From positions 62,001 through 126,000 of the forward strand of contig JAHUZV010000027.1 of assembly GCA_019264575.1 (NCBI GenBank): DNA of 64,000 nucleotides. The letters are read 5' to 3'. The stretch is from Vulcanococcus sp. GTDB lineage: Bacteria > Cyanobacteriota > Cyanobacteriia > PCC-6307 > Cyanobiaceae. The stretch's first letter is position 1, and each line of letters opens with the position of its first letter. Under the pieces are notes generated by a model. That model was not told the DNA's origin. It ran no database searches and saw only the letters and a program-made list of their open reading frames with translations. This document shows positions 8,243-17,677 of this stretch, piece after piece. The position numbers and the translations under genes are program-made.

Positions 8243-9547
8243 TCAGTCCTGGCTGTCGTGCAGCTCGAACAGGTCTTGAAGCACCTTCATCGCCTGGTGC
8301 CGTTGCTGGCGCGATTGCGGTGCCCGCAGGTTGGTCACCGGGGTGTGCAGGATTTTGTTGATGATGCCCTTGGTGAGCGCTTCCACCACCTTGCGCTCGC
8401 GCGCCGAGAGGTCGGGACCCATGCGGCTGAGCGCCTTCTGCAGCTCCTGTTCGCGGATCACTTCCAGCTGGGTGCGCAGGCGGTTGGCAACAGGCACCGC
8501 CTCCAAGCCATCCCACCAATCGAGAAAATCGCGGCCCTCCTGGCGCAGCATCCCTTCGGCCTCAGCGGCGATCTCACGGCGGGCTTCCTGGTTGCGGGCC
8601 ACCACCTCCTGCAGATCGTCCACGTCGTAGGAGTTGACGCCACCGAGCTCGCCCACACCGGCAGCGATGTTGCGGGGAACGCCGATGTCCACCAGCATCA
8701 ACGAAGAGCGGCGGTTGAGCTTCTCGAGCCGCTCCACCGTGATGATCGGCTCATCCGCTCCGGTGCTGGTGAACACCAGCGAACAGGTGCTCAGGCAGTG
8801 ATCCAGATCGGCGAGGGGCCGGCATTGCACCGGTAGGCCGGGGAAATCAGCGGCCATCTGCTCCGCCCGCTCCACCGTGCGGTTGAGCAACACCACCCCG
8901 CGGGCCCCTTTGGCCTGAAGGTGCTGCAACAGCAGGCGTGCCATACGACCGGCGCCCACCACGGCGATCTGCTCTTGATCGAGCGGCACCAGATCGTCGA
9001 CCCCACGGGCTTGGCCCACTTTCAGCTGGGCTAGCTCCACGGCGGCGGAGCTGATCGACACCGCACCAGTGCCGAGATTGGTTTCACTGCGCACCCGCTT
9101 GCCGGTGCTGACGGCCTGATTCAACAGGCGATTGAGAATTGGACCGATGGAGCGGTGCTCCTGGCCCAGGCGGTACATCTTTTTCACCTGAGAGAGGATC
9201 TGGCCTTCGCCGAGCACCAGGGAGTCGAGTCCAGCGGCCACCCGCATCAGGTGGGCGACAGCGTCTTCGTGGTGATAGGTGAATAGGTGGGGGGTGAGCT
9301 GATCCAGCTCCAGCCCGGAGTGATCGCTGAGAAAACTTCCCACAGCGCCCACGCCCTGTTCGGGGTGGCGCAGCAGTGTGTAGATCTCGAGCCTGTTGCA
9401 GGTGCTCAGGATCGAGGCTTCCAACACCTCATCGCTCGAGCGCAGCCGCTGCAGGGAATCCTCGATCGCCTGCTCGGCAATGCTGAGGCGTTCCCGGATC
9501 TCCACCGGGGCCGTGCGGTGACTGAGGCCGACGACGGCGATGTGCAT
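8243..9547 (-). CDS. hemA: Glutamyl-tRNA reductase
   Basis: HemA reduces glutamyl-tRNA(Glu) to glutamate-1-semialdehyde, the first committed step of tetrapyrrole synthesis and the supply for chlorophyll, bilins and heme. The protein is about 434 residues. Visible motifs are the N-terminus MHIAVVGLSHRTAPVEIRE, the catalytic-cysteine block STCNRLEIY near residue 50, the NADPH Rossmann motif VVGAGRMARLL near residue 195, and a C-terminal dimerisation helix region. The ATG at 9547 gives the family N-terminus. It is flanked by glpX and glgC on the same strand. Confidence 0.97.
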   Translation of the reverse strand: MHIAVVGLSHRTAPVEIRERLSIAEQAIEDSLQRLRSSDEVLEASILSTCNRLEIYTLLRHPEQGVGAVGSFLSDHSGLELDQLTPHLFTYHHEDAVAHLMRVAAGLDSLVLGEGQILSQVKKMYRLGQEHRSIGPILNRLLNQAVSTGKRVRSETNLGTGAVSISSAAVELAQLKVGQARGVDDLVPLDQEQIAVVGAGRMARLLLQHLQAKGARGVVLLNRTVERAEQMAADFPGLPVQCRPLADLDHCLSTCSLVFTSTGADEPIITVERLEKLNRRSSLMLVDIGVPRNIAAGVGELGGVNSYDVDDLQEVVARNQEARREIAAEAEGMLRQEGRDFLDWWDGLEAVPVANRLRTQLEVIREQELQKALSRMGPDLSARERKVVEALTKGIINKILHTPVTNLRAPQSRQQRHQAMKVLQDLFELHDSQD

Positions 9548-9602
9548 GGAGCGGAAACGAAACGTGCGAGGGAAGGCGAAAGCAGCGTGCCAACACAAAG
9601 GC

Positions 9603-9631
9603 GGGGTGCCCTGAAGGATTCAGAGCACCCC
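9603..9631 (-). terminator. Hairpin after glpX
   Basis: Nested stem GGGGTGC / GCACCCC enclosing CTGAA / TTCAG with a 3-nt loop, 17 bp beyond the glpX stop. It is a strong fold, but only a short T-run (GCCTTTG) follows on the transcribed strand. Partial terminator or RNA-processing site between glpX and hemA. Confidence 0.55.
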
Positions 9632-9648
9632 AACCGCTGCGGGATCGA

Positions 9649-10653
9649 TCAGCGCAGAGCGATGCTCTGGGCGCCGTCCTTGATGTGCACGGTGGTGGTG
9701 AAGCGTGCGGTGTTGTCGAGGGTGCTGATAACCAGGGAGCTGGTGCGGGTGCAGTCCTTCTCGAACTTCACGCCATCGAACAGCAGTCCATCGGTGATGC
9801 CGGTGGCTGCGAACACCACGTTCTCGCCGCAAGCCAGCTCTTCCGCTTCGTAGATGCGGTCGGGATCGCTGATGCCCATCTCTGCAAGACGGGCCAGGTT
9901 GCCTTCCTTGGTGAGACCTTCCCACTCGGAGGTTTGGGCCACAGCCGGGTCGTACACCAGCTGACCCTGGAAGTGGGCGCCGAGGGCACGCAGGGCGGCC
10001 GCGGAGATCACACCTTCGGGAGCAGCGCCGATGCCCATCAGGCAGTGGGTGCCGGTGCCAGCGAAGCCACAGGCGATGGCGGCCTGCACGTCGCCATCGG
10101 AGATGGGCTGCACGCGGGCGCCGGTGGCGCGGATTTCTTTGATCAGATCCTTGTGGCGGGCGCGGTCCATCACCACGATCACCAGCTCATCCTTGGGGAT
10201 ACCCAGACACTGGCTGAGGATCTCGATGTTCTCTGTGGCCGACTTGCGGATGTCCACCTTGCCCTTGGCGGCCGGAGGAGCAGCCAGCTTCTTCATGTAG
10301 AAGTCGGGCGCGTTGAACAGACCACCGCGATCGGAGGCGGCGAGCACGGCCATCGAACCGCGCTGGCTGTTGGCGCAGAGGTTGGTGCCTTCGCAGGGAT
10401 CCACGGCGAAATCAACGCCGGGGCCGGTGCCGCTGCCCACTTCTTCACCGATGTAGAGCATGGGCGCTTCATCGCGCTCGCCCTCACCGATCACGATGCG
10501 GCCCTGCATCTGAATCTTGTACATCCGCTCGCGCATGGCTTCCACGGCGGCGGCGTCTGCCTCGTTCTTGAGGCCCATGCCGGTGAGCTTGGCGGAAGCG
10601 ATGCCTGCCTGCTCAACAACCTCGAGAATTTCTTGAATCAGGGTGCGATCCAC
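9649..10653 (-). CDS. glpX: Class II fructose-1,6-/sedoheptulose-1,7-bisphosphatase
   Basis: GlpX-type F/SBPase dephosphorylates both fructose-1,6- and sedoheptulose-1,7-bisphosphate. In cyanobacteria it is the main Calvin-cycle bisphosphatase. The protein has 334 residues. Metal/substrate motifs are [16 protein letters not shown] (51-66) and [11 protein letters not shown] (81-91), followed by [20 protein letters not shown] near residue 205. The start [17 protein letters not shown] matches the family. It diverges from rpe, another Calvin-cycle gene, across a 232-bp spacer. Confidence 0.96.
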   Translation of the reverse strand: MDRTLIQEILEVVEQAGIASAKLTGMGLKNEADAAAVEAMRERMYKIQMQGRIVIGEGERDEAPMLYIGEEVGSGTGPGVDFAVDPCEGTNLCANSQRGSMAVLAASDRGGLFNAPDFYMKKLAAPPAAKGKVDIRKSATENIEILSQCLGIPKDELVIVVMDRARHKDLIKEIRATGARVQPISDGDVQAAIACGFAGTGTHCLMGIGAAPEGVISAAALRALGAHFQGQLVYDPAVAQTSEWEGLTKEGNLARLAEMGISDPDRIYEAEELACGENVVFAATGITDGLLFDGVKFEKDCTRTSSLVISTLDNTARFTTTVHIKDGAQSIALR

Positions 10654-10851
10654 AGGCGGTGCAGCGAAGGGAAAGAGAGGTCAACGCCAGGAGGTGCTTG
10701 GGATCGTGACCGCCGGAACCGTGTGAACAGCCGGTTCGGCCAGCAACACCAAGGCCTTTCAGGCTTGAAGCGCCGCTCACTGTATCAGTGCTTCTAGAGC
10801 GATTCGGGGCCGCTGCAAGGGCGCTTCAAAGGCTGTTGGAAGGTGCATTCC

Positions 10852-10857
10852 TACAAT
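10852..10857 (+). promoter_or_regulatory. Candidate -10 element of rpe
   Basis: TACAAT lies 28 bp upstream of the rpe ATG, in the 232-bp divergent spacer between glpX and rpe. A TTCAAA at 10825-10830 is a possible but widely spaced (21 bp) -35 element. No other structured element stood out in this spacer. Confidence 0.4.
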
Positions 10858-10885
10858 CACCCCTCTCCCTGCCCGCAGCGCTGCC

Positions 10886-11569
10886 ATGAGCACCAAACCC
10901 CTGGTGATCTCGCCGTCGATTCTTTCGGCTGATTTCTCCCGCCTCGGCGAAGACGTGCGCGCTGTGGATCAAGCCGGCGCCGACTGGATTCACGTGGATG
11001 TCATGGATGGTCGCTTCGTGCCGAATATCACCATTGGGCCCCTGATCGTGGAAGCGCTGCGTCCGGTGACCCAGAAGCCGCTCGACGTTCACCTCATGAT
11101 CGTTGAGCCCGAGAAATACGTGGCTGATTTCGCCAAGGCTGGCGCCGACATCATTTCGGTTCAGGTGGAAGCCTGCACCCACCTGCACCGCAACCTGGCC
11201 CAGATCAAAGATCTCGGCAAGCTGGCCGGCGCGGTACTCAACCCCGGCACCCCGATCGACACGCTCGAGTACTGCCTTGAGCTGTGCGATCTGGTGCTGG
11301 TGATGAGCGTGAACCCTGGCTTCGGCGGCCAGAGCTTCATCGAAAACCAAGTGCAGAAGATCCGCGACCTGCGCCGCATGTGCGACGAGCGCGGCCTCGA
11401 TCCCTGGATCGAAGTGGATGGCGGCATCAAGGCCGAGAACGCCTGGAAGGTGATCGAAGCTGGCGCTAACGCGATCGTGAGCGGCTCCGGCGTGTTCAAC
11501 CAGCCCAGCTACGCCGATGCCATCACCGGCATTCGCAACAGCAAGCGGCCTGTGGCTGTGGCCGCCTGA
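10886..11569 (+). CDS. rpe: Ribulose-phosphate 3-epimerase
   Basis: Rpe interconverts ribulose 5-phosphate and xylulose 5-phosphate in the Calvin cycle and pentose phosphate pathway. It is a 227-residue TIM barrel. Signature blocks are [16 protein letters not shown] near the N-terminus, [18 protein letters not shown] (about 34-51), [15 protein letters not shown] near 140, and [12 protein letters not shown] near 178. It is divergent from glpX and ends at a clear intrinsic terminator. Confidence 0.97.
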   Translation: MSTKPLVISPSILSADFSRLGEDVRAVDQAGADWIHVDVMDGRFVPNITIGPLIVEALRPVTQKPLDVHLMIVEPEKYVADFAKAGADIISVQVEACTHLHRNLAQIKDLGKLAGAVLNPGTPIDTLEYCLELCDLVLVMSVNPGFGGQSFIENQVQKIRDLRRMCDERGLDPWIEVDGGIKAENAWKVIEAGANAIVSGSGVFNQPSYADAITGIRNSKRPVAVAA

Positions 11570-11630
11570 TTGCCACAACGGCAATCACTCGCCTGCCATA
11601 CCTGGCCTGCAACCCGCAGGCCATCACAAC

Positions 11631-11672
11631 AAAACCGCCAATCTGTACTTGCCGTACGGATTGGCGGTTTTT
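11631..11672 (+). terminator. Intrinsic terminator of rpe
   Basis: Perfect 13-bp stem AAAACCGCCAATC / GATTGGCGGTTTT, 61 bp after the rpe stop, ending in TTTT. The symmetrical A/T flanks mean it could also work for the minus strand. No minus-strand gene ends close to it on its other side, since the adjacent ccsA also ends toward it. Confidence 0.85.
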
Positions 11673-11736
11673 CATTGGCAGCAATCGTTTTCAGCTTTGC
11701 CTCGTTGCCCTCAGGCCCGCCACTGGGGCGGGCTGA

Positions 11737-12690
11737 TTAAGCGCTGAGGAACCAGCCGTAGCTGTGCAGGCCGATGCCCAACAGGTTCACGCCGATGTAG
11801 CAGACGCAAATCACCACGAGGCCAGCCACCGCCACCATCGCCGGGCGGCGGCCCTGCCAGCCGCGGCTCAAACGGGTGTGCAGATAGGCGGCGTACACAA
11901 GCCAGCAGATCAACGCCCAGGTTTCCTTGGGGTCCCAGCTCCACCAGCTGCCCCAGGCTTCATTGGCCCACACCGCACCGCTCACGATGCCGATCGAGAG
12001 CAGCAGAAAACCCACGGTGATCGTGCGGTAGCTGAGGCTGTCGAGCTGCTCACTGAGCGAGATGGTGGCGCTGCTCAGTTGCAGTACTGCCGGTGAGCCG
12101 CCTTCGGTGGCCAGGCTGGCCTGGCGGAAGGATCCGCTGCCAATCGAGCTGCTCCGGAGCTCGAGTTGTTGTCCGCGATCGGTGAACAGCACCGCCAACG
12201 AAAGCAGGGAGCCCACCAGCAGGGCGGCGTAGCTGACCATGATCACGCTCACGTGCATCACCAGCCAGCTCGAACGCAGAGCAGGCACCAGCGGAGCGGC
12301 CTGCTGCAGCTGATCAGGCAGCGCAAAGCTGGCGAAGGCCACACACCCCAGACCCATTGGCGTCGCTGCTGCCGCCACGATCGGAGAGGGGTAGCTGCGC
12401 TCCACCAGCAGCTGGGTAAGGGTGCAGGCCCAGGCGAGGAAGCAGAGTGATTCGTAGAGGTTGCTGATCGGGAAGTGACCCGACTGCCACCAGCGCAAAA
12501 CAAGCTGGGCGGTGAGCGCCAGGTTGGCCGCTGCCACCATCAGGCGCACGACCTGACTGCCCTGGCCGCCGCCGCTCACACTCCAGAAAGCCAGGGGTAG
12601 GGCCAGCAACAGCAAGGCAAAGGCACCGAGGCCAAGGGCCAAAACCGGATCGGTCACGAAAAGGGAGAACCACGCGGTGGAATCGCGCAC
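11737..12690 (-). CDS. ccsA: Cytochrome c biogenesis protein CcsA
   Basis: CcsA is the heme-handling membrane subunit of system II cytochrome c maturation. It works with CcsB to deliver heme to apocytochromes in the lumen. The 317-residue protein has about eight hydrophobic segments, the tryptophan-rich heme motif [20 protein letters not shown] near residue 242, and conserved histidines such as the one in [15 protein letters not shown]. The start codon is GTG. It is the last gene of the lpt cluster, 21 bp after the LptF/G-like gene, and ends toward the rpe terminator. Confidence 0.92.
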   Translation of the reverse strand: MRDSTAWFSLFVTDPVLALGLGAFALLLLALPLAFWSVSGGGQGSQVVRLMVAAANLALTAQLVLRWWQSGHFPISNLYESLCFLAWACTLTQLLVERSYPSPIVAAAATPMGLGCVAFASFALPDQLQQAAPLVPALRSSWLVMHVSVIMVSYAALLVGSLLSLAVLFTDRGQQLELRSSSIGSGSFRQASLATEGGSPAVLQLSSATISLSEQLDSLSYRTITVGFLLLSIGIVSGAVWANEAWGSWWSWDPKETWALICWLVYAAYLHTRLSRGWQGRRPAMVAVAGLVVICVCYIGVNLLGIGLHSYGWFLSA

Positions 12691-12711
12691 AGTCTGCCGT
12701 GAAGGGCGGGC

Positions 12712-13920
12712 TCAGCGGCTGGCTTGTCTCAACAACACAAGGCCACCGCCCAGACCGATGAACACCGGCATCCAAGCGGCAAAGAACGGCAGCAAGGTGC
12801 CTTTGATCCCCAGCGAACTGAAAATGAATGACATCAGGTAGTAGCCGAAGATCAGCAGCACGCTGATGCCAAAGCCCTGGCTGCGGCTGGTGCGGGCGTT
12901 CGGTCGCACCCCAAGGCTGCTGCCGATCAGGCCAAACACCAAACAGATGGCGGGGAATGCAAATTTCTCCTGAATCCGCACCCGTAGGCGCCGTGCTTCC
13001 TTGCGATCGCCGGCCTGCTCAAGCAGGGCTTCGGCGCGCCAGGCCTGGGCCACGGTCATCTGGGCGGCATCACTGGGCAACTTGCCCACGTCCAACGGTG
13101 CCTTGGTGAAGGGATAGAAGTAGCGATCGAAATCAGCCGACGTGGTGCGGTTGTTGGCGCTATCGATGTCAACAATCCGTCCATCGCGGAATTCCCACAT
13201 GCTGCGGGGATCGTTCCAGGTGCCCGTTTTGGCGATCAACAGCTGCTGGTGGCCGGCCTTGGTGAAATCCACCAGGGTGACCTCATACATCTTTCCTTCG
13301 CGGAAACGCCGGGCGTAAAAGAGCTGGGCCAGGTCGTTGCCGGTGCGCTCACGGCCTTTCTCATCGATGCTCGTGAGCTGGGCGTAGCGGGAATACACCA
13401 CGTTGTCGCCCCGTTCAGCCGCAACGGAGCGCCCCAGGGCGGAATCGAGGGTGTCGGCCGCCGCCAGGTTGGCGCTGGGCACAATTACATCGTTGAACAC
13501 AAACGTGAGCAGCGTCATCAACGCCGCCACGGCCAGCGCTGGCACCACCATGCGCCAGGTGGGAACACCAATGCTCCGCAGGGCAGTGAGTTCGCTGGAG
13601 CTCGAAAGCCGGCTGAAAGCCAGCAAGGTGGCCATCAAGGTGGCCATGGGAAAGGAGAGCACCAGAAAACCGGGTAGCCGCAGCCCCAGCACGTGCATGG
13701 CCACGAGCGGCGGGAGACCCGCTTCGGCCACCTTGCGCACCAGCTCAAACACCACCCCCACTGACAGCGACACCGCGGTGAAGGCAGCAATCCCAAACAG
13801 CAGCGGGCCGAGCAACTCAGAAGAGAGCCAGCGATCCATCAACGGCAGCCGTTGCCATTGGCGCCTCAGACGCTGCAGGCCGCGCTGCAAAGGATCGAAG
13901 AAGGAAGGAACGCTGCTCAC
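12712..13920 (-). CDS. LPS-export permease, LptF/LptG (YjgP/YjgQ) family
   Basis: A 402-residue inner-membrane permease with transmembrane segments clustered near both ends and a large periplasmic domain between them. The first helix region (WLSSELLGPLLFGIAAFTAV) and the fourth-to-sixth helices near 310-395 fit YjgP/YjgQ. With LptB it would extract lipopolysaccharide and pass it to the periplasmic bridge. Only one permease gene is present here, so it may form a homodimer or pair with a distant paralogue. It starts with GTG, overlapping the lptB stop (GTGA). Confidence 0.88.
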   Translation of the reverse strand: MSSVPSFFDPLQRGLQRLRRQWQRLPLMDRWLSSELLGPLLFGIAAFTAVSLSVGVVFELVRKVAEAGLPPLVAMHVLGLRLPGFLVLSFPMATLMATLLAFSRLSSSSELTALRSIGVPTWRMVVPALAVAALMTLLTFVFNDVIVPSANLAAADTLDSALGRSVAAERGDNVVYSRYAQLTSIDEKGRERTGNDLAQLFYARRFREGKMYEVTLVDFTKAGHQQLLIAKTGTWNDPRSMWEFRDGRIVDIDSANNRTTSADFDRYFYPFTKAPLDVGKLPSDAAQMTVAQAWRAEALLEQAGDRKEARRLRVRIQEKFAFPAICLVFGLIGSSLGVRPNARTSRSQGFGISVLLIFGYYLMSFIFSSLGIKGTLLPFFAAWMPVFIGLGGGLVLLRQASR

Positions 13921-14645
13921 AGCTTGAAGTCCTCCCCGAGGTAGTGGCGCCGGACGAGGGGGTCGTTCGCCATCTCGCGCGAGGGGCCGCTGGCCAGGAT
14001 GCTGCCCTCGGTGAGGATGTAGGCCCGGTCGGTGATGGCGAGGGTTTCGCGCACGTTGTGATCGGTGATCAAAATCCCCATGCCGCGATCGCGCAGCCTG
14101 GCGATCAGGCTTTGCAGATCGGCCACAGCCAAAGGATCCACCCCAGCAAAGGGTTCATCCAACAGCAGATAGCGCGGGCCATGTTCTCCCACGGCCAAGG
14201 CACGGGCCACTTCGCAGCGCCGGCGTTCACCTCCCGAGAGCTGAAAGCCTCGGCGCTCCACAAACGGGCGCAGATGGAAATCATCCACCAGTTGTTCCAC
14301 CCGCTGGCTGCGCTGGCTGCGGGGTGCAGCACTCTCCTGCAGGGCCAGAAAGAGGTTGTCGCGCACGCTGAGGTTGCGGAACACACTCGCTTCCTGGGGC
14401 AGGTAACCGATGCCAAGCCGTGCCCGCTGCGGCATCGAGAGATCAGCTACTGATTCACCATCCATCACCACGGCACCGGAATCGGGCCGCAGCAAACCGG
14501 TGACCAGATTGAAGGTGGTGGTTTTCCCCGCACCATTCGGGCCAAGTAGGCCCACCACCTCACCGGGATTGAGGTTGAGGCTCACCTGCTTCACCAGCGG
14601 CCGCCCACCGATGGTGAGCGCCACATGATCGAGAACCAAGCTCAT
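13917..14645 (-). CDS. lptB: LPS-export ABC transporter ATPase
   Basis: LptB powers lipopolysaccharide extraction from the inner membrane. The 242-residue protein has Walker A GPNGAGKTT near residue 35, the signature LSGGERRRCEVARAL near 138, Walker B YLLLDEPFAGVDPLA near 160, and the switch His in ILITDHNVRETL. The specific LptB pattern (FAGVDP, DHNVRE) separates it from amino-acid transporters. It overlaps lptA by 4 bp (ATGA) and the permease by 4 bp, indicating one translationally coupled operon. Confidence 0.95.
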   Translation of the reverse strand: MSLVLDHVALTIGGRPLVKQVSLNLNPGEVVGLLGPNGAGKTTTFNLVTGLLRPDSGAVVMDGESVADLSMPQRARLGIGYLPQEASVFRNLSVRDNLFLALQESAAPRSQRSQRVEQLVDDFHLRPFVERRGFQLSGGERRRCEVARALAVGEHGPRYLLLDEPFAGVDPLAVADLQSLIARLRDRGMGILITDHNVRETLAITDRAYILTEGSILASGPSREMANDPLVRRHYLGEDFKL

Positions 14646-15157
14646 GGCTGAGCAGCCGGTGCTTGCTGGACCGGGGTCTGCTGGATGGGTGTTTGCTGAA
14701 TCCGCACGCGGCTGAACACCTGCTCGCCGGCGGGAGGAATAGCGATCAAGCGTTCACCATCCACCAGATACACCACCCGTTCCGCCCGGATCAGATTGCC
14801 GCCCTCTTGAACGATGTCCACATCGCCGCTGAGCACCACCCGGTGTTCCTTGCTGAAGTACTGGGCTTGGCGTGCGGTGGCCACGACCCGCTCATCTGGA
14901 TACACGATGCGCACATTGCCCGTGGCCGTGATCACGCCAGTGAGTTGATCGGCGCGCTGCTGATCCGATTCAATCGTGACCAGGCCCGTTGAAACCCGCG
15001 CAGGCTGAGCCTGAGCCGGGGGGTTTGCACCTGCCGCTGGCGCGGCGGGAGCAGGCTCCCCGGCAGGCGACGGAGCTGTTTGCGCTGCGGCAGCCTGCGG
15101 CAACGCTGCTGCCGAAAGGAACAGAGCAACCACCAGAGCGGAAGCGTGTTTGGGCAT
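14642..15157 (-). CDS. lptA: LptA/OstA-like periplasmic protein
   Basis: A 171-residue secreted protein. A signal peptide (ALVVALFLSAAALPQAAA) is followed by a Pro/Ala-rich linker, then an OstA/LptA domain from about residue 58 (VTIESDQQRADQLTGVITATGNV, YPDERVVATARQAQYFSKE, VVLSGDVDIVQEGGNLIRAERVVY) that forms the beta-jellyroll bridge for LPS transport. The C-terminus carries a short repeat (IQQTP, IQQTP, VQQAP) not typical of LptA. The ATG at 15157 was chosen. Its stop overlaps lptB. Confidence 0.88.
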   Translation of the reverse strand: MPKHASALVVALFLSAAALPQAAAAQTAPSPAGEPAPAAPAAGANPPAQAQPARVSTGLVTIESDQQRADQLTGVITATGNVRIVYPDERVVATARQAQYFSKEHRVVLSGDVDIVQEGGNLIRAERVVYLVDGERLIAIPPAGEQVFSRVRIQQTPIQQTPVQQAPAAQP

Positions 15158-15231
15158 GCTGCACTTGGCGGCCAAACCCCGCTCCCCTCGGTGTGAATGG
15201 GGCCATCGTATCGCTCAGTTCGCCTGGCCCA

Positions 15232-15591
15232 TCAGGCATCTGCGCAATCAGCATGGAGCCGGGGCAGTGGCAACCCCGTAGGGTCCTGCTCCTGCTGCAA
15301 GGCCTGCAAGCGCGCCCTGGCCTGCTCCCGCAGCTGATCGAGATCAAGGCCCAGCTGGGCTAGACCTGCGTTCTGCAGACGCCCCAAGCCCTCCCCGAGC
15401 AACACCGTGGCCCCGCGGCGGTTGCCGCGCTCGAGGTGCAGGTGCGCCACAGCGATTTGAAGGATGCCCTGCAACACCTTGCGGCAGGGGCCCTGGGTCT
15501 CATGCCAGAGCTCCTCGAAGCCGTCGTGGCAGGCGTACCACTCGCCGGCATTGAAAAGCCTGACGGCCTCCCCGAAGCGGGGATCGACCAT
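15232..15591 (-). CDS. DUF309 family protein
   Basis: The block FNAGEWYACHDGFEELWHE followed by LQGILQIAVAHLHLERGNRRG is the DUF309 signature (a small helical protein with a conserved H-x-x-x-E-x-x-W). The role is unknown. The ATG at 15591 gives 119 residues; a TTG at 15624 would add 11 residues and place the start 8 bp after typA. It lies between typA and the lpt genes on the same strand. Confidence 0.88.
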   Translation of the reverse strand: MVDPRFGEAVRLFNAGEWYACHDGFEELWHETQGPCRKVLQGILQIAVAHLHLERGNRRGATVLLGEGLGRLQNAGLAQLGLDLDQLREQARARLQALQQEQDPTGLPLPRLHADCADA

Positions 15592-15632
15592 CAGGCTGGC
15601 TTCCTCAGATTGAGGCTGGTTCAACGCAGGGA

Positions 15633-17441
15633 TCAGCGGCGGGCGGGTTTCTTCGCCGGCAGCTTGCGCAGACGGATCGACTCGGGGGTGACTTCGAGCA
15701 TCTCGTCGGGGCCGATGTACTCCAGTGCGCGCTCCAGGGTCATCTGCATCGGGGCCTGCAGGGTGTCGAGTTCCTCAGCGCCAGCGGAGCGCATGTTGGT
15801 GAGCTGCTTGGTTTTGCAGACGTTGATCTCGAGATCCTGAGGACGGTTGTTTTCGCCCACCAGCATGCCCTTGTACACCTTGGTGCCGGGGGTGATGAAG
15901 AACTGGCCGCGATCTTCAGCGTTTTTGAGCGCATAGAAGGTGGCGGTGCCCTCTTCAAAGGCGATCAGCACGCCATTGCGGCGGGTTTCGAACTCACCCT
16001 GCATCGGGCGGTAGTCAAGGAAGGAGTGGCTCATGATCCCTTCACCGCGGGTGGCGCGGATGAACTCACCGCGGAAGCCGATCAGACCGCGGGAGGGCAC
16101 CACAAACTCCAGCTGGGTGCGGCCGTCGTTGGTGTTCTCCATGTTCTGCATCTCAGCCTTGCGGATGCCGAGCTTCTCGATGCAGGCGCCCACGGCCTCT
16201 TCGGGCACATCCAGCACCAGGGTTTCGAAGGGCTCCGAAGGCGTGCCATCGATGGTGCGGAAGATCACCTGCGGCTGGCTCACCTGGAACTCATAGCCCT
16301 CGCGGCGCATCGTTTCAATCAGGATGCCCAGGTGCAGCTCACCGCGGCCGCTCACGGCCCAACGGTCGGGGGAATCGGTGTCTTCAACACGGAGAGCCAC
16401 GTTGGTGAGCAGCTCTTTGTTGAGGCGGTCGCGCACCTGGCGGCTGGTCACGAACTTCCCTTCCTTACCGGCGAAGGGTGAGTCGTTGACCACGAAGGTC
16501 ATCTGCAGGGTGGGCTCATCCACCTTGATCAGCGGCAGCGCCTTGGGCTCATCCGGGCAGGCGATGGTTTCGCCGATGTTCACTTCATCGAAACCGGACA
16601 CGGCCACCAGATCGCCGGCGCGGGCCTGCTCGATCTCAACGCGTTGCAGGCCCTGGAAGCCGAGCAGTTTGCTGATGCGGCCGCGCTTCACGCTGCCGTC
16701 ATCACGAAGCAGCGCCACGGGCTGACCGGCTTTGATCGTGCCGTTGTGAATGCGGCCGATCATGATCCGGCCAAGGAAATCGCTGTAGTCGAGTGTGGTC
16801 ACCTGCAGCTGCAGGGGCTTCTCGGGATCACCCACCGGCGGCGGAACATGGCGCAGGATCGCTTCGAACAGCGGCCGCATGTTGTCGCTGTCGGTCTTCA
16901 TGTCCGGCTTGGCGTAACCGCCCATGCCGCTACCGAAGAGATAGGTGAAGTCGCACTGGTCGTCGTCGGCGCCCAGCTCCAGGAACAGATCCAGCACCTT
17001 GTCGACGGCCTGCTCAGGATCGACGCGAGCGCGGTCGATCTTGTTCACGAACACCAGCGGCCGCAGCCCCTTCTCCAGAGCCTTCTTGAGCACAAAGCGC
17101 GTCTGGGGCATCGGCCCCTCGTTCGCGTCCACGATCAGCAGACAGCCATCCACCATGCCGAGAACCCGCTCCACCTCACCGCCAAAGTCGGCGTGACCAG
17201 GGGTATCCACGATGTTGATCCGGATTCCCTCGTAGTCCACCGCAGTGTTCTTGGAGAGAATCGTGATGCCGCGCTCGCGCTCCAGATCGTTGGAGTCCAT
17301 CACGCACGTGGGGACGGCCTCGTTGTCACGGAAGATGCCCGACTGAGCCAGCAGCGCATCCACCAGGGTGGTTTTGCCGTGGTCAACGTGGGCAATGATT
17401 GCAATATTGCGGATCGGTGTTCCCGGATGCTCGCCGCTCAT
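15633..17441 (-). CDS. typA: Ribosome-associated GTPase TypA/BipA
   Basis: TypA is a translational GTPase that binds the ribosome and aids 50S assembly and stress adaptation. The 602-residue protein has G1 [16 protein letters not shown]3 [12 protein letters not shown], and G4 [11 protein letters not shown]-like domains II, III and V follow, then the TypA-specific C-terminus ([52 protein letters not shown]). The ATG at 17441 gives [20 protein letters not shown], matching the family; the longer frame upstream is not supported. A 236-bp spacer with no recognised element separates it from the U32 gene. Confidence 0.97.
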   Translation of the reverse strand: MSGEHPGTPIRNIAIIAHVDHGKTTLVDALLAQSGIFRDNEAVPTCVMDSNDLERERGITILSKNTAVDYEGIRINIVDTPGHADFGGEVERVLGMVDGCLLIVDANEGPMPQTRFVLKKALEKGLRPLVFVNKIDRARVDPEQAVDKVLDLFLELGADDDQCDFTYLFGSGMGGYAKPDMKTDSDNMRPLFEAILRHVPPPVGDPEKPLQLQVTTLDYSDFLGRIMIGRIHNGTIKAGQPVALLRDDGSVKRGRISKLLGFQGLQRVEIEQARAGDLVAVSGFDEVNIGETIACPDEPKALPLIKVDEPTLQMTFVVNDSPFAGKEGKFVTSRQVRDRLNKELLTNVALRVEDTDSPDRWAVSGRGELHLGILIETMRREGYEFQVSQPQVIFRTIDGTPSEPFETLVLDVPEEAVGACIEKLGIRKAEMQNMENTNDGRTQLEFVVPSRGLIGFRGEFIRATRGEGIMSHSFLDYRPMQGEFETRRNGVLIAFEEGTATFYALKNAEDRGQFFITPGTKVYKGMLVGENNRPQDLEINVCKTKQLTNMRSAGAEELDTLQAPMQMTLERALEYIGPDEMLEVTPESIRLRKLPAKKPARR

Positions 17442-17677
17442 AAATGGTGGTGCTGGTTGTGATCTCGATGGCGCACGCCGCAGGCGTTGGCGTGGGAACG
17501 GTGTCTGAAACCCCTGAGCCAAATCGCGTGGCAGAAAGCGGAGCGATCAGGGCTGGTATCTCTTGCAGCGTGGTCTGAACGGCGTGGAGCGTTGATGAAC
17601 AACGACCACAACCCAGACCGATGACCCCTACGGTGCGTTAAGGGAATCTATCGCAGTGCCTGCGCTCACCCTGGGTT

